From an uncultured Porphyromonadaceae bacterium (GTDB lineage: Bacteria > Bacteroidota > Bacteroidia > Bacteroidales > Muribaculaceae), in contig CAMWQY010000004.1 in NCBI GenBank assembly GCA_947176355.1, forward strand, positions 1 through 22,299: a stretch of DNA of 22,299 nt. Reading direction: 5' to 3'. Position numbers and translations under genes: made by a program. The notes beneath the pieces were generated by a model. That model made no database searches. It was not told the DNA's origin and saw only the letters and a program-made list of their open reading frames with translations. Shown piece by piece: positions 1 through 6,287 of this stretch (position 1 is the first letter of the stretch; each line of letters starts with the position of its first letter).

Positions 1-109
1 ATGCATAATGCATAATTGGCTACCCATCATAAATAATTGTGAATTTGAATTGTGACTTCTTTAGCTTAAGCGTAGTTAATTATGAATTATGCATTGTGAA
101 TTATGAATT
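1..109. repeat. Inverted heptad-repeat element, copy 1 (upstream of the MATE gene)
   Basis: The left arm is cut by the window edge. It shows two AATGCAT units (the first missing its leading A) and closes with AATT at 14-17. A 60-nt spacer (18-77) follows. The right arm opens with AATT at 78-81 and then has four 7-bp units in the opposite orientation (ATGAATT, ATGCATT, GTGAATT, ATGAATT) ending at 109. The start codon of the MATE gene (103-105) is the first three bases of the last unit. The period of seven and the AATT inner edges are read directly; function is unknown. Confidence 0.75.
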
Positions 110-1434
110 ATATAAATGAGTATAAGTCGCTGTTTCGGCTTGGAATGCCGGTTATGGCTACGCAGGTCGGAATCATCGCTGTGGCATTTGCCGACACCGC
201 TATGGTGGGGGCATACGGCGTAAACGAATTGGCGGCAGCGGCTTTCGTCAATTCCATGTTTATGATTCCGGTGGTGATGCAGATAGGTTTTGCATCCGGA
301 ATCACTCCGCTCATCGGTGCGCTTTTCGGACGCGATGACCATGAGGCAGCCGGACGAACACTGCGAGCAGGTCTGCAGGTGAATGCATTTCTTTCGATTG
401 GCCTTACCGTGCTGATGGGAATCCTATATTTCTTCCTTGAGCGGTTTGGACAACCTGTCGAACTGTTGCCACTTATACGCCAATACTATCTTATCATCTT
501 GGCGTCGCTATTCCCGATGGCACTCTTCAACTGTTCGCAACAAACTGCAAATGCCGTGACTGACACGGCTACCCCGATGTGGATAATACTATCTGCTAAT
601 GTAGTGAATATCATTGGCAACTATCTGCTCATCTTCGGCAAGTTTGGATGTCCTGAGATGGGACTTAACGGTGCGGGGCTTTCTACACTCACTGCACGTT
701 GGCTCTCAACAATAGGAATCTTTGTCGTATTCATGACAACACGCCGCTATCGTCCTTATAAGAAAGAGGCTATAGGTTCGAGCCAAGTAGGGCATATCCG
801 AAGGATTGTCTGGAGCACTTCCTGGCCCATCATGATACAATCGGGAGTAGAATGTGGACTCTGGTCTTTGGGAGCTATCGTGACCGGATGGTTCGGTAAG
901 ATACAGCTGGCTGCATACCAAGTGATCAACACTATCTCGCAATTAGGCTTCATGATATTCATGAGTTTCGGAATAGCGGTATCAATTCGTTCGGCTAACT
1001 ATACAGGAGTCGGCGATATGGCAGGAGTGAGACGCATCACGTTGGCAGGGTTGCATCTCAACCTCATACTCGCCACAGCAGCTTCGGCATTGTTCTTCTT
1101 CTGCGGACATACACTGACCGGATTCTTCTCTCCAGATGAGGAAGTACTTGCTTCGGCAGGAATGCTGATATTGCCACTTGTGCTTTACCAGTATGGCGAT
1201 GCCACTCAGCTGACATTTGCCAACGGACTCAGAGGCACAGGAAATGTCAGACCATTCCTCTGGGTGACGCTGATAGCCTACATCCTTATCGGAGTGCCGG
1301 CAATGTTCTGGTTAGCTACCGGTCTGGATATGGGCAACGTCGGAGTCTACTATAGCTTCTCATTTGCGCTTTTTGCTGCCGCATTACTATATTATCTTTT
1401 CTTTAGGAATACTATAAGAAGAATGAGTAATTAA
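103..1434 (+). CDS. MATE family multidrug efflux transporter
   Basis: A 443-residue inner-membrane protein of the multidrug and toxic compound extrusion (NorM/DinF-type) family, which exports cationic drugs and other compounds by antiport with Na+ or H+. Length and composition fit the family: about twelve hydrophobic segments in two similar halves, with the early stretch GMPVMATQVGIIAVAFADTA typical of MATE helix 1 and its counterpart SWPIMIQSGVECGLWSLGA near residue 240 beginning the second half. The substrate cannot be read from sequence. The start at 103 lies inside a heptad repeat arm; an upstream in-frame ATG at 82 is closed by TGA at 97-99, so 103 is the first usable start, and Met15 (145) is the alternative. 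The first codons (MNYI) are therefore repeat-derived. The pectinesterase gene follows after 15 nt, so co-transcription is likely. Confidence 0.9.
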   Translation: MNYINEYKSLFRLGMPVMATQVGIIAVAFADTAMVGAYGVNELAAAAFVNSMFMIPVVMQIGFASGITPLIGALFGRDDHEAAGRTLRAGLQVNAFLSIGLTVLMGILYFFLERFGQPVELLPLIRQYYLIILASLFPMALFNCSQQTANAVTDTATPMWIILSANVVNIIGNYLLIFGKFGCPEMGLNGAGLSTLTARWLSTIGIFVVFMTTRRYRPYKKEAIGSSQVGHIRRIVWSTSWPIMIQSGVECGLWSLGAIVTGWFGKIQLAAYQVINTISQLGFMIFMSFGIAVSIRSANYTGVGDMAGVRRITLAGLHLNLILATAASALFFFCGHTLTGFFSPDEEVLASAGMLILPLVLYQYGDATQLTFANGLRGTGNVRPFLWVTLIAYILIGVPAMFWLATGLDMGNVGVYYSFSFALFAAALLYYLFFRNTIRRMSN

Positions 1435-1449
1435 AAAAATTATACAATT

Positions 1450-2415
1450 ATGAAGATCAAGATTTTGGCATTGGTGACAGTGCTTTTGGGATTTATGGGA
1501 CAAGTATGGGCTGCTGAGGAGGGACAGTACACGAAGACTATCACTGTGGCTCAGGATGGGACAGGCGACTACAAGACCATCAACGAGGCGCTTAAGAAGG
1601 TCCGGGGGGATTTTGATGATCCTGTGAGAATTTTCGTTAAGGATGGAGTGTATAAGGAGAAGGTGCTCGTAAACAATACGTTGAAAAATGTCACTATAGA
1701 GGGAGAGAGCCGGAAAGGGACTGTGATATCTAACGGAGACTATGCGTCGCTCAACAATATGGGGACTTCGGGAAGCTATACTATGCGAATAGACGGCAAT
1801 GACATCACTCTGAAGAATATGACAATCGAGAATACTGCGGGGCAAGTAGGACAGGCTGTGGCATTGCACACTACTGGAGACAAAATACACGTTATCAACT
1901 GCGATATCCTCGGAAATCAAGATACGCTCTATGCGACTGGACATAATTCACGCGATCTCTTTGACAACTGCTACATTGAAGGGACAGTAGACTTTATTTT
2001 CGGAGCAGCCACTGCCCTTTTCCGCAATTGCCATCTGCATGCCAAACGTGACGGATATCTGACGGCTGCTTCAACGCCTAAGGAGAACTTAGTGGGCTAC
2101 GTGTTCCATAATTGCAAGGTGACAGCAGACCCTGAAGCTAAGAACGTGCATCTCGGGCGTCCTTGGCGACCGTATGCATCGACTTTCTTCATCAACTGCG
2201 AACTTCCGAAGAACATCAGCCCGAAAGGATGGCATAACTGGGGGAACGCGGAAAACGAAAAGACGGCACGATATGGGGAATATAAGTGTTCGGGGCCGGG
2301 AGCTGACGAAAAGGAGCGCGTGGGATGGAGGAAGACGCTGAATGCTTTGGATGCGGCGGAGCTTACTGACCCGGGTAGGATTTTTGCACGAAATTCTGTT
2401 TGGATCCCGGACTGA
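1450..2415 (+). CDS. Pectin methylesterase (carbohydrate esterase family 8), secreted
   Basis: A 321-residue enzyme that removes methyl esters from the galacturonan backbone of pectin, giving pectate and methanol. Residues 1-22 form a signal peptide (MKIKILALVTVLLGFMGQVWA), so it acts in the periplasm or on the surface. The family 8 right-handed beta-helix motifs are all present: GQAVALH with Gln135; GNQDTLY with Gln157 and the acid/base Asp158; DFIFG with the nucleophile Asp181; and LGRPWRPY with Arg237 and Trp239. Length is that of a single catalytic domain with nothing fused. It sits 15 nt after the MATE gene and 53 nt before a DUF3108-like gene; no pectate lyase, polygalacturonase or SusC/SusD pair is visible here. 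The start is preceded by an A/T-rich stretch with no Shine-Dalgarno, as usual in Bacteroidota. Family and catalytic residues are clear; the in vivo substrate is inferred. Confidence 0.95.
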   Translation: MKIKILALVTVLLGFMGQVWAAEEGQYTKTITVAQDGTGDYKTINEALKKVRGDFDDPVRIFVKDGVYKEKVLVNNTLKNVTIEGESRKGTVISNGDYASLNNMGTSGSYTMRIDGNDITLKNMTIENTAGQVGQAVALHTTGDKIHVINCDILGNQDTLYATGHNSRDLFDNCYIEGTVDFIFGAATALFRNCHLHAKRDGYLTAASTPKENLVGYVFHNCKVTADPEAKNVHLGRPWRPYASTFFINCELPKNISPKGWHNWGNAENEKTARYGEYKCSGPGADEKERVGWRKTLNALDAAELTDPGRIFARNSVWIPD

Positions 2416-2443
2416 CAACATCTATACTGTTGTTTTAACTTTC
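2415..2443 (+). terminator. Possible weak terminator after the pectinesterase gene
   Basis: A six-base inverted repeat, ACAACA (2415-2420) and TGTTGT (2428-2433), is separated by seven bases and followed by a short T-rich run. The stem is A/T-rich and weak, so it could be chance or only partly active. Confidence 0.25.
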
Positions 2444-2468
2444 TTGATGATTACTTGTCTTATATAGC

Positions 2469-3239
2469 ATGAAAGCAATTGTAAAGATATTCATAGCCGT
2501 ATTATGTATGATACCCGGCTATTTGAAGGCTTCATCGGCAGATACAAAATTCGCCGATGAGACCTTGAAATATGTCATCACATATAAGTGGGGACTTATC
2601 ACGAAAGATTCAGGGGAAGCCACACTTTCTATCAAGAATCAAGGCTCAAAGTATTATATCAGACTGACAGGAAAGACTAAGCCATGGGCTGATGGTCTCT
2701 TCAAGGTAAGAGACACACTGGTTTCGGTCATGGACAAAGCTAAATTCCGACCTCTGTCTTATACAAAAATAGCACATGAGGGCGACTGGCATAGAAAAGA
2801 TGTCATTGAATACTCTTATACAGGGACTAATGTCAAGGGTAATGCCTCTGTCTATAAAGAGAAAAAAGGGAATGTCAAGACTGATAGTTTTGAATTGTCC
2901 TCATCTGGAGATACTTTCGATATGTTGAGTGTATTCTACTGGATACGAAGTATTGACCTTGCAAACATTGAAACCGGAAAGAAACTCACCGCTACCCTCT
3001 TCTCTGAGTCGCGTGAGGAAACTGTAAAGATATGGAAAGTTGGCGAAGGGAGTGTCAAGATGCGCGATGGCACCAAACGGGATGCTTGGCATATCAAATT
3101 CACATTCACTTCTAAAGGGGGGAAAAAGACAAGCGATGATATAGAGGCATGGATATCCAAAGATGGAAAGAGAGTGCCTCTCGAGATAAAAGGGAAACTT
3201 CCCCTCGGACACGTCTGTGCCTACTTAATCAATTCATAA
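2469..3239 (+). CDS. DUF3108-like secreted protein
   Basis: A 256-residue protein with a signal peptide (about residues 1-22, ending near GYLKASSA), predicted periplasmic or envelope-exposed and beta-rich. The overall pattern matches the DUF3108 family, which is widespread in Bacteroidota and has no established biochemical role: an early ETLKYVITYKWGLI strand, a central FDMLSVFYWIRSIDL segment, and a late DDIEAWISKDGKRVPLEIKG stretch. The family call comes from recognition of this layout, not a search. It is 53 nt downstream of the pectinesterase, so co-transcription is possible. The final two codons and the TAA stop lie in the first 7-bp unit of a heptad repeat array (from 3231), so the original C-terminus may have been replaced or trimmed. 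Confidence 0.75.
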   Translation: MKAIVKIFIAVLCMIPGYLKASSADTKFADETLKYVITYKWGLITKDSGEATLSIKNQGSKYYIRLTGKTKPWADGLFKVRDTLVSVMDKAKFRPLSYTKIAHEGDWHRKDVIEYSYTGTNVKGNASVYKEKKGNVKTDSFELSSSGDTFDMLSVFYWIRSIDLANIETGKKLTATLFSESREETVKIWKVGEGSVKMRDGTKRDAWHIKFTFTSKGGKKTSDDIEAWISKDGKRVPLEIKGKLPLGHVCAYLINS

Positions 3240-3325
3240 TGCATAATGCATAATGCATAATTGGCTTCGCAGTAAAGGAAGAAGCTTTCTTAACATGAAT
3301 GAATAATAATTGTGCATTTAAATTA
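3231..3325. repeat. Inverted heptad-repeat element, copy 2 (between convergent genes)
   Basis: The left arm is one AATTCAT unit (3231-3237), three AATGCAT units (3238-3258) and the inner edge AATT (3259-3262). The 45-nt spacer (3263-3307) begins GGCT, as in copy 1, and contains a small AAGAA/TTCTT hairpin. The right arm is decayed: AATT (3308-3311), one GTGCATT unit, then degenerate A/T sequence running into the stop codon of the TonB-like gene. The left arm supplies the stop codon of the DUF3108-like gene. An A/T-only inverted repeat (3302-3311 with 3321-3330) overlaps the right arm. Confidence 0.75.
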
Positions 3326-4069
3326 TTATTTGGGGATTATGGTGAAGGTCAGGGAGCCGCGCGTCGATGTGGCTCCTTTTTTTGCGCTCCAGCGAGCTTG
3401 CATAGCGGCTTGCTCGCATTTTTTTCTGATCTCGCGGGTAGCGGCACCGGAAGCCGTAGCTGTCATCACTTTTCCTTCGGCATCTACTGTGATGGATACG
3501 GTGACAGTGGTCTTGTGGGCAAGCGATACGTCCGGAAGAGGACATCCAAGGAATTGACGTCCGCTCATCTTGCCGGTGACTCCGGCTCCTACTCCTTCAC
3601 TACCACCTGCGGAGTCGAATTTTCCCTGTACAGAGCCAGGCTTGCTTTTGAACTTACCTGCCATAGAAGTTGTTACCTTCTCCTCTTCCTTCTTTTTGTC
3701 CGGAGCCACCGTTTTCACCGGACTTTCAGCAGTTGATGCTACAAGTTTCTGCTCCGGAGAAGGAGTTGGATTATCGTCCGATACGACAGTATGAGGTTGC
3801 TCTTCAACAGCCGGAACCGGCTCTCCTTTTATTTCCGGAGCAGGCGCATCCTTTGCGACGGCATCAGGTTCACCGATAGTCTTATGATTCTCAAGTAAGA
3901 GTTCAGGATCGAGAAACACCTCGTCTTCCTCAAGCTGAGGATTCTCAGCTGAAGCAAGATGCTCATCATAGCGTAGAGTCGCCACTAACAACCACACGAG
4001 AATAGCACCAATCGCCAGGAATGTGACGAATGCTGCTATAATTGAGTCTCTGCGATGGGATGAGTTCAT
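3326..4069 (-). CDS. TonB/TolA-like energy transducer protein
   Basis: A 247-residue single-pass inner-membrane protein and the last gene of the exbB-exbD-tonB set. Residues 9-31 are one transmembrane helix (SIIAAFVTFLAIGAILVWLL). Residues 35-165 are a proline-, glutamate- and lysine-rich periplasm-spanning linker (PAPEIKGEPVPAVEEQP and similar). The C-terminal ~75 residues have the TonB/TolA-type alternation VTVSITVDAEGKVMTATASG, followed by a helix (REIRKKCEQAAMQARW) and a last strand. This type couples the proton-motive force harvested by ExbB/ExbD to outer-membrane events, either TonB-dependent import or Tol-Pal-type envelope maintenance; sequence alone does not decide which. It starts 10 nt after the exbD stop, so it is co-transcribed with exbD. 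Its stop codon overlaps a decayed heptad-repeat arm. Confidence 0.8.
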   Translation of the reverse strand: MNSSHRRDSIIAAFVTFLAIGAILVWLLVATLRYDEHLASAENPQLEEDEVFLDPELLLENHKTIGEPDAVAKDAPAPEIKGEPVPAVEEQPHTVVSDDNPTPSPEQKLVASTAESPVKTVAPDKKKEEEKVTTSMAGKFKSKPGSVQGKFDSAGGSEGVGAGVTGKMSGRQFLGCPLPDVSLAHKTTVTVSITVDAEGKVMTATASGAATREIRKKCEQAAMQARWSAKKGATSTRGSLTFTIIPK

Positions 4070-4079
4070 AGGCGAAATA

Positions 4080-4541
4080 TCATTTTCCCGAGTTTATATC
4101 GGAAGGAGATTCTTGAAGGGCTTTAGTGGCAAGCACCATTTTCATCTTGCGACGTGCTGCCATGTCAAGAATTTCCACAATTTTGCCATATTCTACCTTC
4201 TCATCAGCATAGAGAGCTATCCCCCGCGTAGAATCTTGCTGCTGAATAAGAGTCAGGGCAGATATAAGTTCATCTCGCGTGACAGTCCTGGGTGTAGAAG
4301 TCCCGGGTAATGAATCAGTACGATCCATCACGATATAGAACTGAGACAGAGAGTCAACATAAACCTCCGTGAGAGGTTTCTTAGATGTTTGTTCAGAACT
4401 TTGCGGAAGATTTACATCAATTGCAGCCGGAAAGATAAGTGTAGAAGTGACCATGAAGAAAATGAGCAGAAGGAAAATCACATCTGTCATTGACGACATG
4501 GAGAATGTATCGAGACTATTGAAAGAGCGTTTTAGGGCCAT
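4080..4541 (-). CDS. exbD: ExbD/TolR family biopolymer transport protein
   Basis: A 153-residue inner-membrane protein of the proton-channel complex with ExbB. The cytoplasmic N-terminus is short. The single transmembrane helix (about 21-38) is preceded by SMTDVIFLLL, where Asp20 is the conserved proton-relaying aspartate of ExbD/TolR (the counterpart of Asp25 in E. coli ExbD). The periplasmic domain shows the usual late pattern ALYADEKVEYGKIVEILD near residues 109-126. The gene is 71 nt after exbB and 10 nt before the TonB-like gene. The 71-nt gap holds a GC-rich hairpin and a short heptad array that ends five bases before the start codon, which might lower exbD expression relative to exbB. 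Confidence 0.9.
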   Translation of the reverse strand: MALKRSFNSLDTFSMSSMTDVIFLLLIFFMVTSTLIFPAAIDVNLPQSSEQTSKKPLTEVYVDSLSQFYIVMDRTDSLPGTSTPRTVTRDELISALTLIQQQDSTRGIALYADEKVEYGKIVEILDMAARRKMKMVLATKALQESPSDINSGK

Positions 4542-4545
4542 TGAG

Positions 4546-4566
4546 TTGTCTGTTATCAGTTGTCAG
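4546..4566. repeat. Short heptad array (TTGTCAG family) between exbB and exbD
   Basis: Three consecutive 7-bp units are read on the plus strand: TTGTCTG, TTATCAG and TTGTCAG. The array lies in the exbB-exbD intergenic region five bases upstream of the exbD start codon. It is unrelated in sequence to the AATGCAT family but has the same period. Confidence 0.55.
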
Positions 4567-4567
4567 A

Positions 4568-4585
4568 ATGCGGCTAAAGCCGCAT
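4568..4585 (-). promoter_or_regulatory. Intercistronic hairpin between exbB and exbD
   Basis: This is a perfect inverted repeat: ATGCGGCT (4568-4575), two bases, then AGCCGCAT (4578-4585). In the exbB-exbD mRNA it would form a 7-bp GC-rich stem with a four-base loop. It is not followed by a U-run in the direction of transcription, so it is not a standard terminator; an mRNA processing or stability element, or a dispersed palindrome, is more likely. Confidence 0.5.
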
Positions 4586-4612
4586 ACAGTAAAAAAAGCT
4601 CGTTGAAGAACC

Positions 4613-5239
4613 TCAGGCGGCGGGTTCGTTAAGGAGGTCCATGAACTCCATGGTCTTGGTCTCCATGCCTGTCATAACACGGTTGACACGGCTAACGAGG
4701 AAGTTGTAGGCAAAAAGCGCGATGATGCCCACGATAAGACCGCCGACAGTAGTGACAAGCGCCTGATATATACCGCTTGAAAGCACAATGATATTAGCAC
4801 CTGTGCCCGCCATAGCGAGTGCATAAAAAGCCTCAATCATACCGGTGACGGTGCCGAGAAATCCGAGCATAGGAGCGCCCGCGGCAGTTGTAGACAACCA
4901 AGTGAAGCCCTTTCCAAGCTTTGCCACTTCAATATTTCCGGTATTTTCAATTGCCACAAGCACGTCTTGCATGGGGCGACCGATACGAGTGACACCCTTG
5001 AGAATAAGACGAGAATATGGAGTATCTGTTTTCTTGCAGAGCTGCATTGCGCTTTCGAGGTCACCTTCATGGACATAGTCGCGAATGCGATCCATGAAAG
5101 ATTTGTCTTCTTTACTTGCACGGGATATAGCGAGGCATCTTTCTACTAAGATGTAGATGCTTACTATCAGCATCAAAGCGAGTGGAATCATAATGTAGCC
5201 GCCATCCATGACGAGCGACCAAAGGCTGAGGGTTTCCAT
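4613..5239 (-). CDS. exbB: ExbB/TolQ/MotA family proton channel protein
   Basis: A 208-residue inner-membrane protein with three predicted transmembrane helices (about 14-33, 117-138 and 156-180) and a cytoplasmic domain between the first two. The family signature APMLGFLGTVTGMIEAF lies at 122-138, and a second conserved stretch, GIYQALVTTVGGLIVGI, at 156-172. With ExbD it forms the proton-conducting pentamer that powers TonB- or TolA-type proteins; both partners follow directly. pdxJ is upstream on the same strand, separated by 106 nt that are largely a heptad inverted-repeat element. The start codon itself (5237-5239) is in a CATAATT unit; no closer in-frame Met fits the family N-terminus better. 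Family identity is firm; ExbB and TolQ cannot be separated from sequence alone. Confidence 0.9.
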   Translation of the reverse strand: METLSLWSLVMDGGYIMIPLALMLIVSIYILVERCLAISRASKEDKSFMDRIRDYVHEGDLESAMQLCKKTDTPYSRLILKGVTRIGRPMQDVLVAIENTGNIEVAKLGKGFTWLSTTAAGAPMLGFLGTVTGMIEAFYALAMAGTGANIIVLSSGIYQALVTTVGGLIVGIIALFAYNFLVSRVNRVMTGMETKTMEFMDLLNEPAA

Positions 5240-5361
5240 AATTAATTTAATTCATAATTCTTAACGCATAATTCATAATTTCCCTATTCTCAAACACATA
5301 ATCTATTACAAATTCACAGCTTATATTTTAATTATGCATTATGAATTATGCATTATGCATT
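5237..5361. repeat. Inverted heptad-repeat element, copy 3 (between pdxJ and exbB)
   Basis: This is the clearest copy. The left arm is AATTCAT, AATTCTT, AACGCAT and AATTCAT (5249-5276) with inner edge AATT (5277-5280), plus an outlying CATAATT at 5237-5243 that contains the exbB start codon. The spacer is 49 nt (5281-5329). The right arm is AATT (5330-5333), then ATGCATT, ATGAATT, ATGCATT and ATGCATT (5334-5361). By eye the two arms could pair over 32 positions with about six mismatches. The right arm carries the last codons and stop of pdxJ. The element lies inside a likely pdxJ-exbB-exbD-tonB transcript. Confidence 0.8.
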
Positions 5362-6077
5362 GACGGTAGGAGGCAGTCAAGATAAGCTTTGACAGTGGCA
5401 TCAATTCCGAGATATAGAGCGTCGCAAATTAAAGCGTGTCCTATGCTGACTTCATCGATCCAGGGAATTGTATCATGGAAATATTTGAGATTCTCGAGGC
5501 TTAAGTCGTGGCCGGCATTCAGGCCTATTCCACACACTTTAGCCACTGTAGAAGCATCCACGAATGGAGCTATCGCATGCTCTCGATTTTTTGCATAATT
5601 GTCAGCGTAGGATTTGGTGTATAGCTCCACTCTGTCAGCTCCGGCAAGTTTTGCTTCAAGCACCTGATTAGAATCAGGATCCACAAACAGCGAGACCCTT
5701 ATTCCTGCATCCTTGAATCTTTTTATGATGTCAGAGAGCATCACAGAATTAGCCATCACGTCCCAGCCATGGTTGGATGTGAGTTGGCCCGGAGCATCAG
5801 GAACAAGAGTCACTTGTTCCGGCTTTGTCTCCAATACGAGATTAATGAAGTCTTCGGAGGGATATCCCTCTATATTTAGCTCTGTGGCAATTGCTTCTCT
5901 CAGCAGAGGGACATCTGAGCGCCTGATGTGACGCTCGTCCGGTCGAGGATGAATAGTTATACCCTGTGCTCCCGCCTTTTCACATGTCAATGCAAACTGA
6001 ACGAGGTCAGGGTTGTTTTCATCCCGGGCGTTGCGGATTGTGGCAACTTTATTGATATTGACACTTAGTCTTGTCAT
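5346..6077 (-). CDS. pdxJ: Pyridoxine 5'-phosphate synthase
   Basis: A 243-residue cytoplasmic enzyme that condenses 1-deoxy-D-xylulose 5-phosphate with 3-amino-2-oxopropyl phosphate to give pyridoxine 5'-phosphate, the last ring-forming step of DXP-dependent vitamin B6 synthesis. Its TIM-barrel motifs are intact: VNINKVATIRNAR (residues 6-18), HPRPDERHI with the active-site His43 and Arg/His at 49-50, the catalytic glutamate at IEG (Glu70), VSLFVDPD (128-135) and LNAGHDL with His190. Length is normal. The start is well placed and divergent from the ACT-nadK genes. The last four residues (MHNA) and the TAA stop are encoded by heptad-repeat sequence, so the natural C-terminus was probably altered by the repeat. 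It is probably first in an operon with exbB, exbD and the TonB-like gene. Confidence 0.95.
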   Translation of the reverse strand: MTRLSVNINKVATIRNARDENNPDLVQFALTCEKAGAQGITIHPRPDERHIRRSDVPLLREAIATELNIEGYPSEDFINLVLETKPEQVTLVPDAPGQLTSNHGWDVMANSVMLSDIIKRFKDAGIRVSLFVDPDSNQVLEAKLAGADRVELYTKSYADNYAKNREHAIAPFVDASTVAKVCGIGLNAGHDLSLENLKYFHDTIPWIDEVSIGHALICDALYLGIDATVKAYLDCLLPSMHNA

Positions 6078-6127
6078 TTTCGTTTTTGTATTGTTATATT
6101 ATAAAAACAATGTATTAAAGTGAAAAT

Positions 6128-6139
6128 ATTATGCATAAT
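6128..6139. repeat. Single ATTATGCATAAT palindrome in the pdxJ/ACT divergent region
   Basis: This 12-bp perfect palindrome has the same core as the AATGCAT heptad family. It lies in the 210-nt divergent intergenic region between pdxJ and the ACT-like gene. It may be a solitary unit of that family or chance in A/T-rich DNA. Confidence 0.3.
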
Positions 6140-6214
6140 CGTGCTTGTTGGGCAAAATAAGAATAAAAAAAATTAAAAATTGCCCATAAACTATGATTTT
6201 CGGCACAATATTTG

Positions 6215-6222
6215 TAACTTTG
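6215..6222 (+). promoter_or_regulatory. Bacteroidota-type -7 box (TAACTTTG) for the ACT-nadK operon
   Basis: TAACTTTG matches the Bacteroidota -7 consensus TAnnTTTG exactly. The -33 element is weak: TATG at 6193-6196, 18 nt upstream, is the nearest approximation to TTTG. Transcription would begin a few bases after 6222. This places the upstream in-frame ATG at 6180 before the transcript and supports the start at 6288. Confidence 0.6.
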
Positions 6223-6240
6223 AAAACGCAAACCGATTTC

Positions 6241-6279
6241 GATGCTTGGCATCTAAAGCACTTTGCAGATTCTGCAAGG
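6241..6279 (+). promoter_or_regulatory. Two tandem leader hairpins ahead of the ACT-like gene
   Basis: Hairpin 1 is GATGC (6241-6245), loop TTG, GCATC (6249-6253). Hairpin 2 is CTTTGCAG (6261-6268), loop ATT, CTGCAAGG (6272-6279), eight pairs including one G-U. The second ends eight bases before the start codon at 6288 and could hide the ribosome landing site. Together they fill most of the short leader predicted from the -7 box. No known riboswitch class is recognised. Confidence 0.5.
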
Positions 6280-6287
6280 CAAAATTA

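Noticed and set aside
1387..1944. 185-codon minus-strand frame opposite the pectinesterase
   Set aside because: It overlaps the 5' part of a gene with complete catalytic motifs; no signal, domain or promoter supports it.
3302..3330. A/T-only inverted repeat between the convergent DUF3108-like and TonB-like genes as a bidirectional terminator
   Set aside because: The stem is only A-T pairs, overlaps decayed heptad sequence, and no G/C core is present, so it is unlikely to terminate.
3299..3736. Plus-strand open frame opposite the TonB-like gene
   Set aside because: It is the antisense of a well-supported gene, has no family signature, and its composition follows from the proline/lysine-rich linker on the other strand.
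6180..6287. Longer N-terminus for the ACT-like protein starting at 6180
   Set aside because: It would lie upstream of the TAACTTTG promoter box and includes the two leader hairpins; the sequence has no protein-like pattern.
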